Positions 53,924 through 62,578 of a DNA stretch of 64,000 nt are shown piece by piece. The number at the start of each line of letters is the position of its first letter. Positions within the stretch are counted from its first letter, which is position 1. Source of the stretch: Ruminococcus flavefaciens (lineage in GTDB: Bacteria; Bacillota; Clostridia; Oscillospirales; Ruminococcaceae); contig JAMPGO010000001.1 in the NCBI GenBank assembly GCA_023663905.1, positions 830,113 through 894,112 on the forward strand, written 5' to 3'. Below the pieces are notes generated by a model. The model was given only the letters and a program-made list of their open reading frames with translations, was not told the origin of the DNA and did no database searches. The position numbers were made by a program, and so were the translations under genes.

Positions 53924-55408
53924 ATGGGTAAGCCTACAGGATTTCTTGATTTTGAAAGAGCTGACAATTCCGCAAGTCAGCCGTTGGAGAGAATAAATAA
54001 CTTTAATGAGTTTCACCAGCCTTTAAGCGATGAACAGCGCAAGGCTCAGGCAAGTCGCTGTATGGACTGCGGTGTGCCGTTCTGTCAGAACGGTAAAATG
54101 CTCAGAGGTATGGTTTCGGGCTGTCCGCTCAATAACCTCATTCCCGAATGGAACGATTTGCTTTATCACGACCACAAGGAGCAGGCTCTTCAACGTCTGC
54201 TTATGACTAACAACTTCCCTGAATTTACTTCGAGGGTTTGCCCTGCGCTCTGCGAAAAAGCCTGCACCTGCGGTCTTAACGGCGACCCTGTTACTGTAAA
54301 AGAAAACGAGAACGCTATTATCGAATACGGCTTTGCAAACGGTCTTGTGAAGCCCGAAATCCCGAAGGTAAGAAGCGGAAAGAAAATCGCTGTCATCGGC
54401 TCAGGTCCTGCCGGACTTGCCGCCGCTGATACGCTCAACAAAAGAGGACATTTCGTTACCATCTATGAGCGTGAGGACAGAGCAGGCGGTCTGCTTATGT
54501 ACGGAATCCCAAATATGAAGCTCGAAAAGTCCGCAATCAACCGCCGTGTTGAGATTATGAAAGCCGAGGGTGTGCAGTTTGTTACGAACGCTGACGTCGG
54601 TCATAATATTCCTGCCGAGGATATTCTCGCAAAATCCGACGCTGTAATTCTTGCGTGCGGTTCGTCGAATCCCCGTGACATAAGGGCTGACGGTCGTGAG
54701 GCTGAAGGTATCTATTTTGCTGTTGATTTCCTGAAAGCCACGACTAAAAGTCTGCTTAATTCCGCACTTGCCGACGATAATTACATTTCGGCTGAGGGCA
54801 AGAACGTTGTTATTATCGGCGGTGGCGATACGGGTAACGACTGCGTTGGTACTTCCGTAAGGCACGGCTGTGCCTCCGTGGTTCAGCTCGAAATGATGCC
54901 CAAGCTTCCCGATGAGCGTGCGGAGAATAACCCGTGGCCTGAATATCCCAGAGTGTGCAAGACCGATTACGGTCAGGAAGAGGCTGCTGCCGTTTTCGGA
55001 AGCGACCCCAGACGTTACTGCACTACTGTAAAGGAATTTATCAAGGGCGATGATAACAAGCTTACCGCCGTAAAGACAGTACGACTTGATTTTGTCAGGG
55101 ATGAGGAATCGGGAAGAATGATTCCAAGAGAGATTGAGGGCAGTGAGGAAGTTATTCCCTGCGAACTCTGTCTCATAGCTGCGGGCTTCCTCGGCGCACA
55201 GAATTATATTGCCGAAGCGTTCGGCGTTGAACTCAACGGCAGGACTAATGTCAATACAGAGGCAGGAAAATTCAGCACGAATGTTGATAAAGTTTTCACG
55301 GCAGGCGATATGCACATCGGACAGTCGCTCGTTGTACGTGCAATCCGTGAGGGCAGAGACTCGGCAAGAGAAGTTGACGGCTATCTTATGGGATATTCCA
55401 ATCTTTAA
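53924..55408 (+). CDS. gltD: glutamate synthase, small (beta) subunit
   Basis: The 494-residue FAD/NADPH subunit delivers electrons to GltB. N-terminal iron-sulfur cysteines (ASRCMDCGVPFCQ, SGCPLNNLIPEWNDL, RVCPALCEKACTCGL), the FAD site VIGSGPAGLAAADTLNKRGH, the NADPH site VIIGGGDTGNDCVGTS and the closing TAGDMHIGQSLVVRAI are all present. It starts three bases after gltB with GGAGG inside the gltB end. Confidence 0.97.
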   Translation: MGKPTGFLDFERADNSASQPLERINNFNEFHQPLSDEQRKAQASRCMDCGVPFCQNGKMLRGMVSGCPLNNLIPEWNDLLYHDHKEQALQRLLMTNNFPEFTSRVCPALCEKACTCGLNGDPVTVKENENAIIEYGFANGLVKPEIPKVRSGKKIAVIGSGPAGLAAADTLNKRGHFVTIYEREDRAGGLLMYGIPNMKLEKSAINRRVEIMKAEGVQFVTNADVGHNIPAEDILAKSDAVILACGSSNPRDIRADGREAEGIYFAVDFLKATTKSLLNSALADDNYISAEGKNVVIIGGGDTGNDCVGTSVRHGCASVVQLEMMPKLPDERAENNPWPEYPRVCKTDYGQEEAAAVFGSDPRRYCTTVKEFIKGDDNKLTAVKTVRLDFVRDEESGRMIPREIEGSEEVIPCELCLIAAGFLGAQNYIAEAFGVELNGRTNVNTEAGKFSTNVDKVFTAGDMHIGQSLVVRAIREGRDSAREVDGYLMGYSNL

Positions 55409-55420
55409 GGAGAAACGGTT

Positions 55421-56716
55421 ATGATTTATACTGAAAGCGAAGTCCTTCAATATATTGAAGAAAATGATGTCAAGTTCGTCAAGCTCACGTTCTGCGATGT
55501 CAAGGGTGTGCTGAAAAATATATCCGTTCTGTCGGGTGAGATGACGACCGCTTTTGAGCGTGGCGTAAGAATCACGGCTAAGAAAATCTACGGCTTTTCA
55601 GTCGCAGGAGGTCGTGACCTGTATCTTATTCCCGACGCTCAGACTATGAGCGTTTTGCCGTGGAGACCTAAGCACGGCAGGGTTATACGTATGTTCTGCT
55701 ATGTCAGATACGGCGACGGTACTCCTTTTGAGGGCGACGGAAGATATTTTCTCAAACAGGCTTCCAAGACCGCTCTCGAAAAGGGCTGGTGCTTCAGATT
55801 CGGCACATCTAGTGAGTTTATGCTATTCAGAAACGACGAAAGCGGTATGCCGACGAAGATTCCGCACGATTTTGCAGGTTACTGCGATACAGCTCCCGAT
55901 GATAAGGGCGAAAACTTCCGCCGTGATGTCTGCTATACGCTTGAACAGATGGGCATTCAGCCTGTATCTTCACGTCACGAGGCTGGTCACGGACAGCACG
56001 AGATTGATTTTAACGCTTCGTCAGCTCTTAAAGCCGCTGATACGTTCCTCAGCTTCAAATCCGCTGTCAAGTCAATCGCCGAACAGCACGGCATTCACGC
56101 AAGCTTTATGCCCAAGCCCGTAAGAAATGACTGCGGAAACGGTATGCACATAGGTGTGAACGTGTTCAGCAACAACGATTTCTTTGAGGACTGCCGTTCG
56201 CAGGATAATATGAATGAGGTCAATATGGCGGCGGCAGGAATACTCAGGTTTCTGCGTGACTATACCGTATTTACCAACTCCACGGTCAATTCATACAGCA
56301 GATTCGGCGAATTTTCGCTTCCGAGATATATTGCGTGGTCGGATATGGAGCAGGAGCAGATTTTAAAGCTCAACATTGAGACGGAGGGCGAAGCTCCTGT
56401 GGTACTCCGTGCGCCCGACTGCGTGTGCAATCCCTATTTCGTGTTCGGTCTTATGATTTATGCCGCTCTGGAAGGTATCGAGAACAGATTTGAAATGCCG
56501 GAGAAGTTCAGCACGGATGTAAAGGATTATGATACCCTGCCTGCAACGCTTCTGGAATCGGCTGAAATCGCCGAAAAATCCGAGTTCCTTGCAAAATATG
56601 TTCCCGAAGGACTTCTTAAGCTTGTCATTGACGGCGCAAAGACTGAATGGAAAGAATATTCTTCGGAATATGACAAGGAGCTGTATGAGGAAAAGAAATA
56701 TTTTTACAGCCTTTAA
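55421..56716 (+). CDS. glutamine synthetase-like protein with eroded active site
   Basis: The 431-residue protein aligns along its length with type I glutamine synthetase (PWRPKHGRV, GTPFEGDGRYFLK, HGQHEIDF, FMPKP, NSYSRF, IAWS, LRAPD, NPYF). Key residues are missing (Salmonella numbering): the DGSSIEGF loop with Asp50 reads KKIYGF; the Glu129 metal ligand is Ser in GTSSEF; NGSGMH is CGNGMH; the Glu327 flap PGYEAP is FSLPR; Arg339 and Arg344 of RNRS are lost (DMEQEQ); Glu357 is Val. Glu212, Glu220, His269, Arg321 and Arg359 equivalents remain. It is very unlikely to make glutamine. A glutamine- or ATP-sensing partner for the ANTAR protein 12 bases downstream is the best hypothesis. Confidence 0.85.
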   Translation: MIYTESEVLQYIEENDVKFVKLTFCDVKGVLKNISVLSGEMTTAFERGVRITAKKIYGFSVAGGRDLYLIPDAQTMSVLPWRPKHGRVIRMFCYVRYGDGTPFEGDGRYFLKQASKTALEKGWCFRFGTSSEFMLFRNDESGMPTKIPHDFAGYCDTAPDDKGENFRRDVCYTLEQMGIQPVSSRHEAGHGQHEIDFNASSALKAADTFLSFKSAVKSIAEQHGIHASFMPKPVRNDCGNGMHIGVNVFSNNDFFEDCRSQDNMNEVNMAAAGILRFLRDYTVFTNSTVNSYSRFGEFSLPRYIAWSDMEQEQILKLNIETEGEAPVVLRAPDCVCNPYFVFGLMIYAALEGIENRFEMPEKFSTDVKDYDTLPATLLESAEIAEKSEFLAKYVPEGLLKLVIDGAKTEWKEYSSEYDKELYEEKKYFYSL

Positions 56717-56728
56717 CGGAGGTTTGCT

Positions 56729-57310
56729 TTGGAAAATGTCATTGTAATTTCAAGCAGTGCTTCTGCAACTGATACGCTGTCGGCTTTTCTGAAAGAATCT
56801 TTTAACTGCAATGTCACTACGGCTGAATCCGCTCATCACGCAAGGGAAATTATAAGCCAGTGCCGTTCGTTCGAGCTTGTGCTTATAAACAGCCCTCTTG
56901 CGGATGAGGCAGGGATTGAGCTTGCCGAATATGCTTCTGAAATAACAGCCGCAAGCTGTGTGGTACTCGTCAAGGGCGAGAATTATGAGAAAATCAGCCC
57001 GAGAGCTGACAGGGGCGATATTATACTCGTTGCAAAGCCTTTTTCTAAACAGGTTCTCTATCAGATTATAAAGGCAGTCAGCACGGCGCTGAAACGCTCG
57101 TACACGCTTTATCAGGAAAATGTACGGCTTGAACGTAAAATCGATGAAATAAAGCTGATTGACAAGGCGAAGTTCTGCCTTATGCAGTACAGGAATATGA
57201 CGGAGGAAGAGGCTCATTCCTATCTTGAACAGTATGCTATGAAAAACCGCAAGAAAAAAACTGTAGCCGCTTCTGAGATAATTGATAAAATAAATGAACA
57301 ATATTTGTGA
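56729..57310 (+). CDS. ANTAR-domain transcription antiterminator with pseudo-receiver (NitR-like)
   Basis: The 193-residue protein has a receiver-like domain (1-125), a coiled linker and an ANTAR RNA-binding domain (LERKIDEIKLIDKAKFCLMQ, then RNMTEEEAHSYLEQYAM; residues about 128-185). The receiver is degenerate: the acidic pair of strand 1 reads VISSSAS and the phosphoacceptor position is Asn (VLINSPL), while the lysine in VAKPF is kept. Phosphorylation control is therefore unlikely. NitR beside glnA and gltAB in some clostridia is a known precedent. The TTG start at 56729 lies six bases after GGAGG. Targets are probably the hexaloop leaders of gltB and amt. Confidence 0.88.
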   Translation: MENVIVISSSASATDTLSAFLKESFNCNVTTAESAHHAREIISQCRSFELVLINSPLADEAGIELAEYASEITAASCVVLVKGENYEKISPRADRGDIILVAKPFSKQVLYQIIKAVSTALKRSYTLYQENVRLERKIDEIKLIDKAKFCLMQYRNMTEEEAHSYLEQYAMKNRKKKTVAASEIIDKINEQYL

Positions 57311-57321
57311 GAAGGTGCGGT

Positions 57322-58740
57322 ATGTTTGATTCTCTTCACGAGGAATGCGGAGTTTTCGGCATTTATGAAAATAAAACAGCTGACGTTGCTTCGTCCGTTT
57401 ATTTCGGGCTGTATGCGCTTCAGCACAGAGGACAGGAAAGCTGTGGTATCGCTGTGTGCGACGACGGCGTTATAACTCATAAAAAGGCGGACGGGCTTGT
57501 TTCGGACGTTTTCAGCCGTGATGTGCTTGACGGTCTCGGCAAGGGCAATATTGCCGTCGGTCACGTCAGATACTCGACCTTCGGCGGAAAAAATCCCAAT
57601 AATATCCAGCCTCTCGTTGTCCGTCACGTAAAGGGCAATCTCGCTCTCGCTCATAACGGAAATCTCGTGAACGCTTTTGAGCTGAGACGTGAATTTGAAT
57701 TGTCGGGTGCTATTTTTCACGGCACTTCCGATACGGAAGCTATAGCTTACACCATTGTCCGTGAACGTCTGAACTGCCACTCCACGGAAGAGGCTGTTGA
57801 GCGTGCTATGCCGAAAATCAAGGGAGCTTATTCCTGTATAATTATGACGGCGACCAAGCTTATTGCGTTCCGTGACCCTGACGGCTTCCGTCCGCTCTGT
57901 ATCGGCAGAACGCACGACGGCGCTTATGTTGTGGCTTCTGAATCGTGTGCGCTCGAGACTGTAGGTGCGGAATTTGTCCGTGATGTTGAAGCGGGCGAAA
58001 TCGTGGTAATCAACGAGGACGGTATGAAATCTATCAGCACGCATATCAGGAAGAAAAATAATATCTGCATTTTCGAGTATATCTATTTTGCCCGTCCCGA
58101 TTCAGTTATTGAGGGTGTATCGGTTCACCACGCAAGAGTCAGAGCCGGCGAAATTCTGGCGGAATGCAGTCCTGCGGAAGCCGATATAGTCATAGGTGTT
58201 CCCGATTCGGGTCTTGACGCTGCGTTAGGTTATGCAAATAAAAGCGGTATTCCTTATGGTATGGGCTTTATCAAAAACAAGTATATCGGCAGAAGCTTTA
58301 TTCAGCCACAGCAGAATCAGCGAGAGAATGCCGTTAAAATCAAGCTCAATGCGATACGTGAAAGCGTTGAGGGCAAGCGTGTTGTTATGATTGACGACTC
58401 GATTGTGCGTGGTACGACGAGTGCGAGAATTATCAGGCTTCTGCGTGAGGCTGGCGCTAAGGAAGTCCACGTAAGAATCTCTTCTCCGCCGTTCCTGCAT
58501 TCGTGCTACTTCGGTACTGATATTGACAGCGAAGAGAATCTTATTGCAAGTCATTGCAGTTCGGCAGAGGAAATAGCAAGGGCTATCGGCGCTGATACTC
58601 TCGCTTATCTTCCTGTTGAGAAGCTGTGCGGACTTGCCGACAGGGACTGCTTCTGTCACGGCTGTTTTACGGGAAATTATCCCATTGATGTGAGCTGTGC
58701 GAGCAGTAAAAATAAATTTGATGAAAAGATTCATAAGTGA
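57322..58740 (+). CDS. purF: amidophosphoribosyltransferase
   Basis: PurF commits PRPP and glutamine to purine synthesis. At 472 residues it has a short propeptide before the nucleophile in HEECGVFG (Cys9), amidotransferase motifs (LQHRGQESCGIA, GHVRYSTFG, LAHNGNL), the PRPP motif VVMIDDSIVRGTTS and C-terminal iron-sulfur cysteines (CFCHGCFTG). ATG 57322 follows GAAGGTG. Its presence in a nitrogen operon rather than a pur operon suggests coupling of purine synthesis to glutamine supply. Confidence 0.96.
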   Translation: MFDSLHEECGVFGIYENKTADVASSVYFGLYALQHRGQESCGIAVCDDGVITHKKADGLVSDVFSRDVLDGLGKGNIAVGHVRYSTFGGKNPNNIQPLVVRHVKGNLALAHNGNLVNAFELRREFELSGAIFHGTSDTEAIAYTIVRERLNCHSTEEAVERAMPKIKGAYSCIIMTATKLIAFRDPDGFRPLCIGRTHDGAYVVASESCALETVGAEFVRDVEAGEIVVINEDGMKSISTHIRKKNNICIFEYIYFARPDSVIEGVSVHHARVRAGEILAECSPAEADIVIGVPDSGLDAALGYANKSGIPYGMGFIKNKYIGRSFIQPQQNQRENAVKIKLNAIRESVEGKRVVMIDDSIVRGTTSARIIRLLREAGAKEVHVRISSPPFLHSCYFGTDIDSEENLIASHCSSAEEIARAIGADTLAYLPVEKLCGLADRDCFCHGCFTGNYPIDVSCASSKNKFDEKIHK

Positions 58741-58764
58741 TGAATTTTATGGGAGGAAATACAG

Positions 58765-60345
58765 ATGTGTACAATTATGGGCTACTGCGGTAAAATCGGC
58801 GGTATGGAATATGTGACGAGAGGTCTTGAAGCTACTGTTTCAAGAGGTCCTGACGATTGCAGAATCATTGACCTTAAAGACGGTGTTCTCGGATTTCAGC
58901 GACTTTCGATAATGGGACTTACTCCCGAAGGTATGCAACCGTTTGAACTCAACGGTAATTACGCTGTCTGCAACGGTGAGATTTACGGATTCCTTGAACA
59001 GCGTGAGGAGCTTATTAAAAAAGGATATACCTTTAAGAGCGACAGCGACTGCGAAATACTTCTGCCGATGTATCAGGAGTACGGTACTGAGATGTTCGCA
59101 AAGCTCGATGCGGAATTTGCCTGCATTATTTACGATTCACAGTCCCACAGCTTTATTGCAGGTCGTGACCCGATTGGTATACGTCCGCTTTATTACGGCA
59201 CATCGGCTGACGGCACAATGGTTTTCGCAAGTGAAGCCAAGAACCTTGTGGAAATCTGCGACAAGATTATGCCGTTCCCTCCCGGCTATTATTACAAGGA
59301 CGGCGAATTTACCTGCTACTGCGACATTACTGCCGTTGATGAAGTCATTCACGATGATGTCGAGACGGTTTGCAAGAATATCCACGACAAGCTTGTTGCA
59401 GGAATCGAAAAACGTCTCAATGCCGACGCTAAAGTTGGATTCCTGCTCTCGGGCGGTCTGGATTCCTCTCTCGTATGCGCTGTTGCTCAGCAGAAGAGCG
59501 ACAAGCCTATCAGGACTTTCGCTATCGGTATGAATACGGACGCTATTGACCTGAAATACGCTAAACAGGTCGCCGACTACATCGGAAGCGACCACACTGA
59601 GGTTATTATTACCAAGGACGATGTTCTTAATGCTCTCGATACTGTAATCCGCCTGCTCGGTACTTACGATATTACCACAATCCGTGCAAGTATGGGTATG
59701 TACCTGCTCTGCAAGGCTATTCACGAACAGACAGATATACGTGTGCTTCTGACAGGCGAGATTTCCGATGAGCTGTTCGGCTATAAATATACCGATTTCG
59801 CTCCGTCTGCCGAGGAGTTCCAGAAGGAATCCGTCAAGCGTGTTCACGAGCTTCATATGTACGATGTACTCCGTGCCGACAGATGTATTTCTGTAAACTC
59901 GCTCGAAGCAAGAGTGCCGTTCGGCGACCTCGATTTTGTTAAGTACGTTATGGCGGTTGACCCCGAAATCAAGCTCAACAAGTACAATAAGGGCAAGTAT
60001 CTCCTCCGCCACGCTTTTGAGGGCGATTATCTTCCGCACGATATTCTTTACCGTGAAAAGGCTGCCTTCTCCGACGCTGTCGGTCACTCTATGGTTGATT
60101 ACCTTAAAGAGTACGCTGAAACACAGTACACGGAGCAGGAATTTGCAGAGAAATCCGCTAAGTATTCCCACGCAAAGCCGTTTACCAAGGAATCTCTCCT
60201 CTACCGTGAGATTTTTGAGAAGTATTATGCAGGAAACAGCGAGATGGTTGTTGATTTTTGGATGCCCAACAAGGAATGGGAAGGCTGTAATGTTAACGAC
60301 CCGTCCGCACGTGTTCTCTCAAACTACGGACAGAGCGGTGTATAA
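58765..60345 (+). CDS. asnB: asparagine synthase (glutamine-hydrolysing), short form
   Basis: The 526-residue enzyme has the nucleophile Cys2 (MCTIMGYCG), the amidotransferase motifs SRGPDD and VCNGEIYG, and the synthetase P-loop LLSGGLDSS near residue 231, with LLTGEISDELFGYKY further on. It matches the shorter AsnB common in Clostridia and is only distantly like the 620-residue copy at 133. GGGAGG precedes the ATG. As last gene of the gltB operon it would be under the same antitermination control. Confidence 0.95.
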   Translation: MCTIMGYCGKIGGMEYVTRGLEATVSRGPDDCRIIDLKDGVLGFQRLSIMGLTPEGMQPFELNGNYAVCNGEIYGFLEQREELIKKGYTFKSDSDCEILLPMYQEYGTEMFAKLDAEFACIIYDSQSHSFIAGRDPIGIRPLYYGTSADGTMVFASEAKNLVEICDKIMPFPPGYYYKDGEFTCYCDITAVDEVIHDDVETVCKNIHDKLVAGIEKRLNADAKVGFLLSGGLDSSLVCAVAQQKSDKPIRTFAIGMNTDAIDLKYAKQVADYIGSDHTEVIITKDDVLNALDTVIRLLGTYDITTIRASMGMYLLCKAIHEQTDIRVLLTGEISDELFGYKYTDFAPSAEEFQKESVKRVHELHMYDVLRADRCISVNSLEARVPFGDLDFVKYVMAVDPEIKLNKYNKGKYLLRHAFEGDYLPHDILYREKAAFSDAVGHSMVDYLKEYAETQYTEQEFAEKSAKYSHAKPFTKESLLYREIFEKYYAGNSEMVVDFWMPNKEWEGCNVNDPSARVLSNYGQSGV

Positions 60346-60349
60346 TAAA

Positions 60350-60379
60350 ATAAAAGTCCCTGAAAAGGGACTTTTTTTA
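60350..60379. terminator. bidirectional terminator at the end of the nitrogen operon
   Basis: AAAAGTCCC (60352-60360) pairs with GGGACTTTT (60367-60375) around TGAAAA, followed by TTT. It also serves the convergent phospholipase-like gene. Confidence 0.85.
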
Positions 60380-61411
60380 TAGCCTGAAAAGCTGTCCGCT
60401 GTGCGTGGGATTGAACTTGCGCCAGAAAAATTTTCCGTCGATGACTTCAAGCACGAGTCCGCTGTTATCCATTACAGGCGAGAGAGTGAAGAGACCGTTG
60501 TGGCGGTGTGCTATATAAAAAGGTGTGGCGGTTACGTTTATGCCTGATATGGGCGACGGATTTACGCCGTGAAACTCGATTCCGCTCTCCGTTATCTTAA
60601 CCGCAAGCCGTGATGTACCTTTTAAAAGACGACAGCCTGAGTTGTTTGTTATGTAATGCGCCGAACGCTCGTGGCTTACGCTGTCCTCTAAGAATCTTAA
60701 AAGAAATTTAGCAAGTATACGCTCCGTTCGCAAGAGGTGCTGTTTTACCGCCTCCTGCGGAGATTCTTTGACTGCCCTGATACCCTTTGCGGTTTCAAGG
60801 GCTATTTTGTTTATGTCGTCCGCAAAACTGCTCCGTGAATCGAAAAAGTCGGGAAGCTCGGGAAAATGCTGTTCGGGGACAAGTGCGGGATAGATAAGCT
60901 CCGCCACGTTCTCGTAAGCCTTGTGGAAATTACGTCCCGATGAGAAGTAGGTCATTGAGGATGTGTGCGGTATACAGCACATATCGGACAGCATATGGAC
61001 TGCACGTCCCAGAAATTCGGCGGATTTCTCTATATAGCCTGCTCTGTACATAACAAGCGCCATAGTGTAATCCTCTTCAAACATAGTCCTCGCACTTTTC
61101 GGGAATTTGCCCGAGCCGTTGCGGAAATAGCCGTTTACTACAGGAAGTTCCCTGCCCGAAACGTTGACGGCGCAGTAATAGTGCCTGCCCATACCGTTTT
61201 CATAGTCGCCCTTTTTATCGGGGCGCTTGGAATATGACATAAATGTTTTAACAACAGGAGCAAAAATCTTCTCGGTCTCGGGGTGCATTTCCTTGAGCAT
61301 AATCAAAGTGCGGAGCAGGAGCGTGCGGTGGACGCATTTAGGCTCTCTTCCCGATAGATATTTTTTTGTCAGCTTGTTTAAGTTGCGTGTTGATGATGTA
61401 ACAATGCTCAT
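60377..61411 (-). CDS. zinc phospholipase C-like protein with ricin-like C-terminal domain
   Basis: The 344-residue protein shows the metal ligands of the zinc-dependent phospholipase C family: a histidine in CVHRTLLLRTL, Asp in KRPDKKGD, His in GMGRHYY, the H-x3-D-x5-H motif HMLSDMCCIPH near residue 140, and H-x3-E in FHKAYE. The N-terminal Trp ligand and a signal peptide are absent, so the protein may act inside the cell or bind fewer zincs. Residues 255-344 look like a beta-trefoil (ITNNSGCRLLKG, AHRHNGLFTLSPVMDNSGLVLEV, GQLFRL). GGAG precedes the ATG. Substrate unknown. Confidence 0.65.
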   Translation of the reverse strand: MSIVTSSTRNLNKLTKKYLSGREPKCVHRTLLLRTLIMLKEMHPETEKIFAPVVKTFMSYSKRPDKKGDYENGMGRHYYCAVNVSGRELPVVNGYFRNGSGKFPKSARTMFEEDYTMALVMYRAGYIEKSAEFLGRAVHMLSDMCCIPHTSSMTYFSSGRNFHKAYENVAELIYPALVPEQHFPELPDFFDSRSSFADDINKIALETAKGIRAVKESPQEAVKQHLLRTERILAKFLLRFLEDSVSHERSAHYITNNSGCRLLKGTSRLAVKITESGIEFHGVNPSPISGINVTATPFYIAHRHNGLFTLSPVMDNSGLVLEVIDGKFFWRKFNPTHSGQLFRL

Positions 61412-61602
61412 TTGCGGTCTCCTTTATAATGATATAATAATATAATAACATTTTGTCTTTCAAAAATCAATAGCTGTGCGGAATTTTTATTCCTGTATTC
61501 ACTTTTGATGTCAAAAATACATCTTTTTTAAGCATATCTTTTTGGAAAATAGTGTGATATAATAAATTTACAGGATTTTTAGTGAAAAAAGGAGATATTT
61601 AT

Positions 61603-62103
61603 ATGAAAAAGTTAACTTTATTTATGTTATCTGCATTAATGGCTGGTCTGTGCCTGACTTCGTGCGACGGCGACGGCTCATCAAGCGATGTGAGTTCCGA
61701 GAGTTCGGAAGCTGTTGCTACAGAGGAAGCTACAACAGAAGAAGCTACTGAGGCTGAACCCGATATGTCCGAGGATGAGGCGGAAGAGCTTATAAGGTCG
61801 GCTGTAAATGAGAAGCTGTTTGCAATTCCTGCAAGCGAAATGCCGAAATCATCTGTTCCCGGCGTTGCTTTCAATAAGTTCGGAAGCCCTATCTATGCGG
61901 TCAATGTTACATACGATGCGGATGCAAATGCCTATACTGCTGACATTTCAGGTACGCTTAAAGCTAACTATGCTGTTAACGGCGCAGGGCTTGTTGCCAA
62001 TGATGTTCAGGTCGAGTTCAGCGCTTCCGTTAAGGTTATGGTGCGCACAGGCGATGTAAGCTTCACAGAGCCGTTTGATTATTCAATTACGGGAACAGCG
62101 TGA
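61603..62103 (+). CDS. small lipoprotein, unknown
   Basis: The 166-residue protein has a lipoprotein signal with lipobox LTSC (Cys near 21), a Ser/Glu/Ala/Thr-rich acidic linker (residues 22-60), and a C-terminal beta-rich domain of about 100 residues. Its signal peptide core ALMAGLCLTSCD is almost the same as that of the lipoprotein at 62313 (AVMAGLCLTSCD), suggesting duplication of the signal. AAAGGAG precedes the ATG. First of a tight row of six genes. The 190 bases upstream are AT-rich with a TATAAT at 61558-61563 but no clear -35 box. Confidence 0.7.
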   Translation: MKKLTLFMLSALMAGLCLTSCDGDGSSSDVSSESSEAVATEEATTEEATEAEPDMSEDEAEELIRSAVNEKLFAIPASEMPKSSVPGVAFNKFGSPIYAVNVTYDADANAYTADISGTLKANYAVNGAGLVANDVQVEFSASVKVMVRTGDVSFTEPFDYSITGTA

Positions 62104-62113
62104 GGTGATTGCT

Positions 62114-62302
62114 ATGAAAAAATTCAGAATGCTTGTCCTTACAGCAGTGATTGTTACGGTTTCTGCGCTTTTTGTCGGCTGTAAGGATTACTGTACATAC
62201 GGCGGTTGTATGGAAGAAGCTACAAAGGGCGACAGATGTCCCGCACACTATGGGCTTGAAAATGACCCTTATTATGGTGTGCCGAGAAGCTGGTTAGACT
62301 GA
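62114..62302 (+). CDS. 62-residue cysteine-rich lipoprotein, unknown
   Basis: Signal peptide with lipobox FVGC (Cys near residue 21), then a compact segment with further cysteines and a histidine (YCTYGGCMEEATKGDRCPAH), a pattern that suggests a small zinc-binding knot. GAGGTG precedes the ATG, ten bases after the previous stop. No family recognised. Confidence 0.65.
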   Translation: MKKFRMLVLTAVIVTVSALFVGCKDYCTYGGCMEEATKGDRCPAHYGLENDPYYGVPRSWLD

Positions 62303-62312
62303 GGTGATAATT

Positions 62313-62552
62313 ATGAAAAAATACGCAATTCTTCTGCTGTCCGCAGTTATGGCTGGGCTGTGCCTGACTTCCTGCGATGAGGACAGCGGTAATGATTACA
62401 GCTACGGAAACACGGGCTACAGTCAGTCGGGCGGTGAGTTCTACTGTATGGGCAAGAACGATACCTGCAAAAATAAGACGAGCGACCCCTTCGATTTCTA
62501 CTGCTATTCCTGCGACCCCGATAATAACAATATTGAGGGCGACCAGAGATGA
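62313..62552 (+). CDS. 79-residue cysteine-rich lipoprotein, unknown
   Basis: Lipobox LTSC near residue 21, a Gly/Ser/Tyr-rich spacer and a C-terminal stretch with four cysteines (YCMGKNDTCKNKT and FYCYSCDPD). The pattern suggests a secreted miniature zinc ribbon or disulfide knot. GAGGTG precedes ATG 62313. It follows the previous gene by ten bases. Confidence 0.65.
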   Translation: MKKYAILLLSAVMAGLCLTSCDEDSGNDYSYGNTGYSQSGGEFYCMGKNDTCKNKTSDPFDFYCYSCDPDNNNIEGDQR

Positions 62553-62578
62553 TACACTTACAAAGGAGTTGATTTTTT

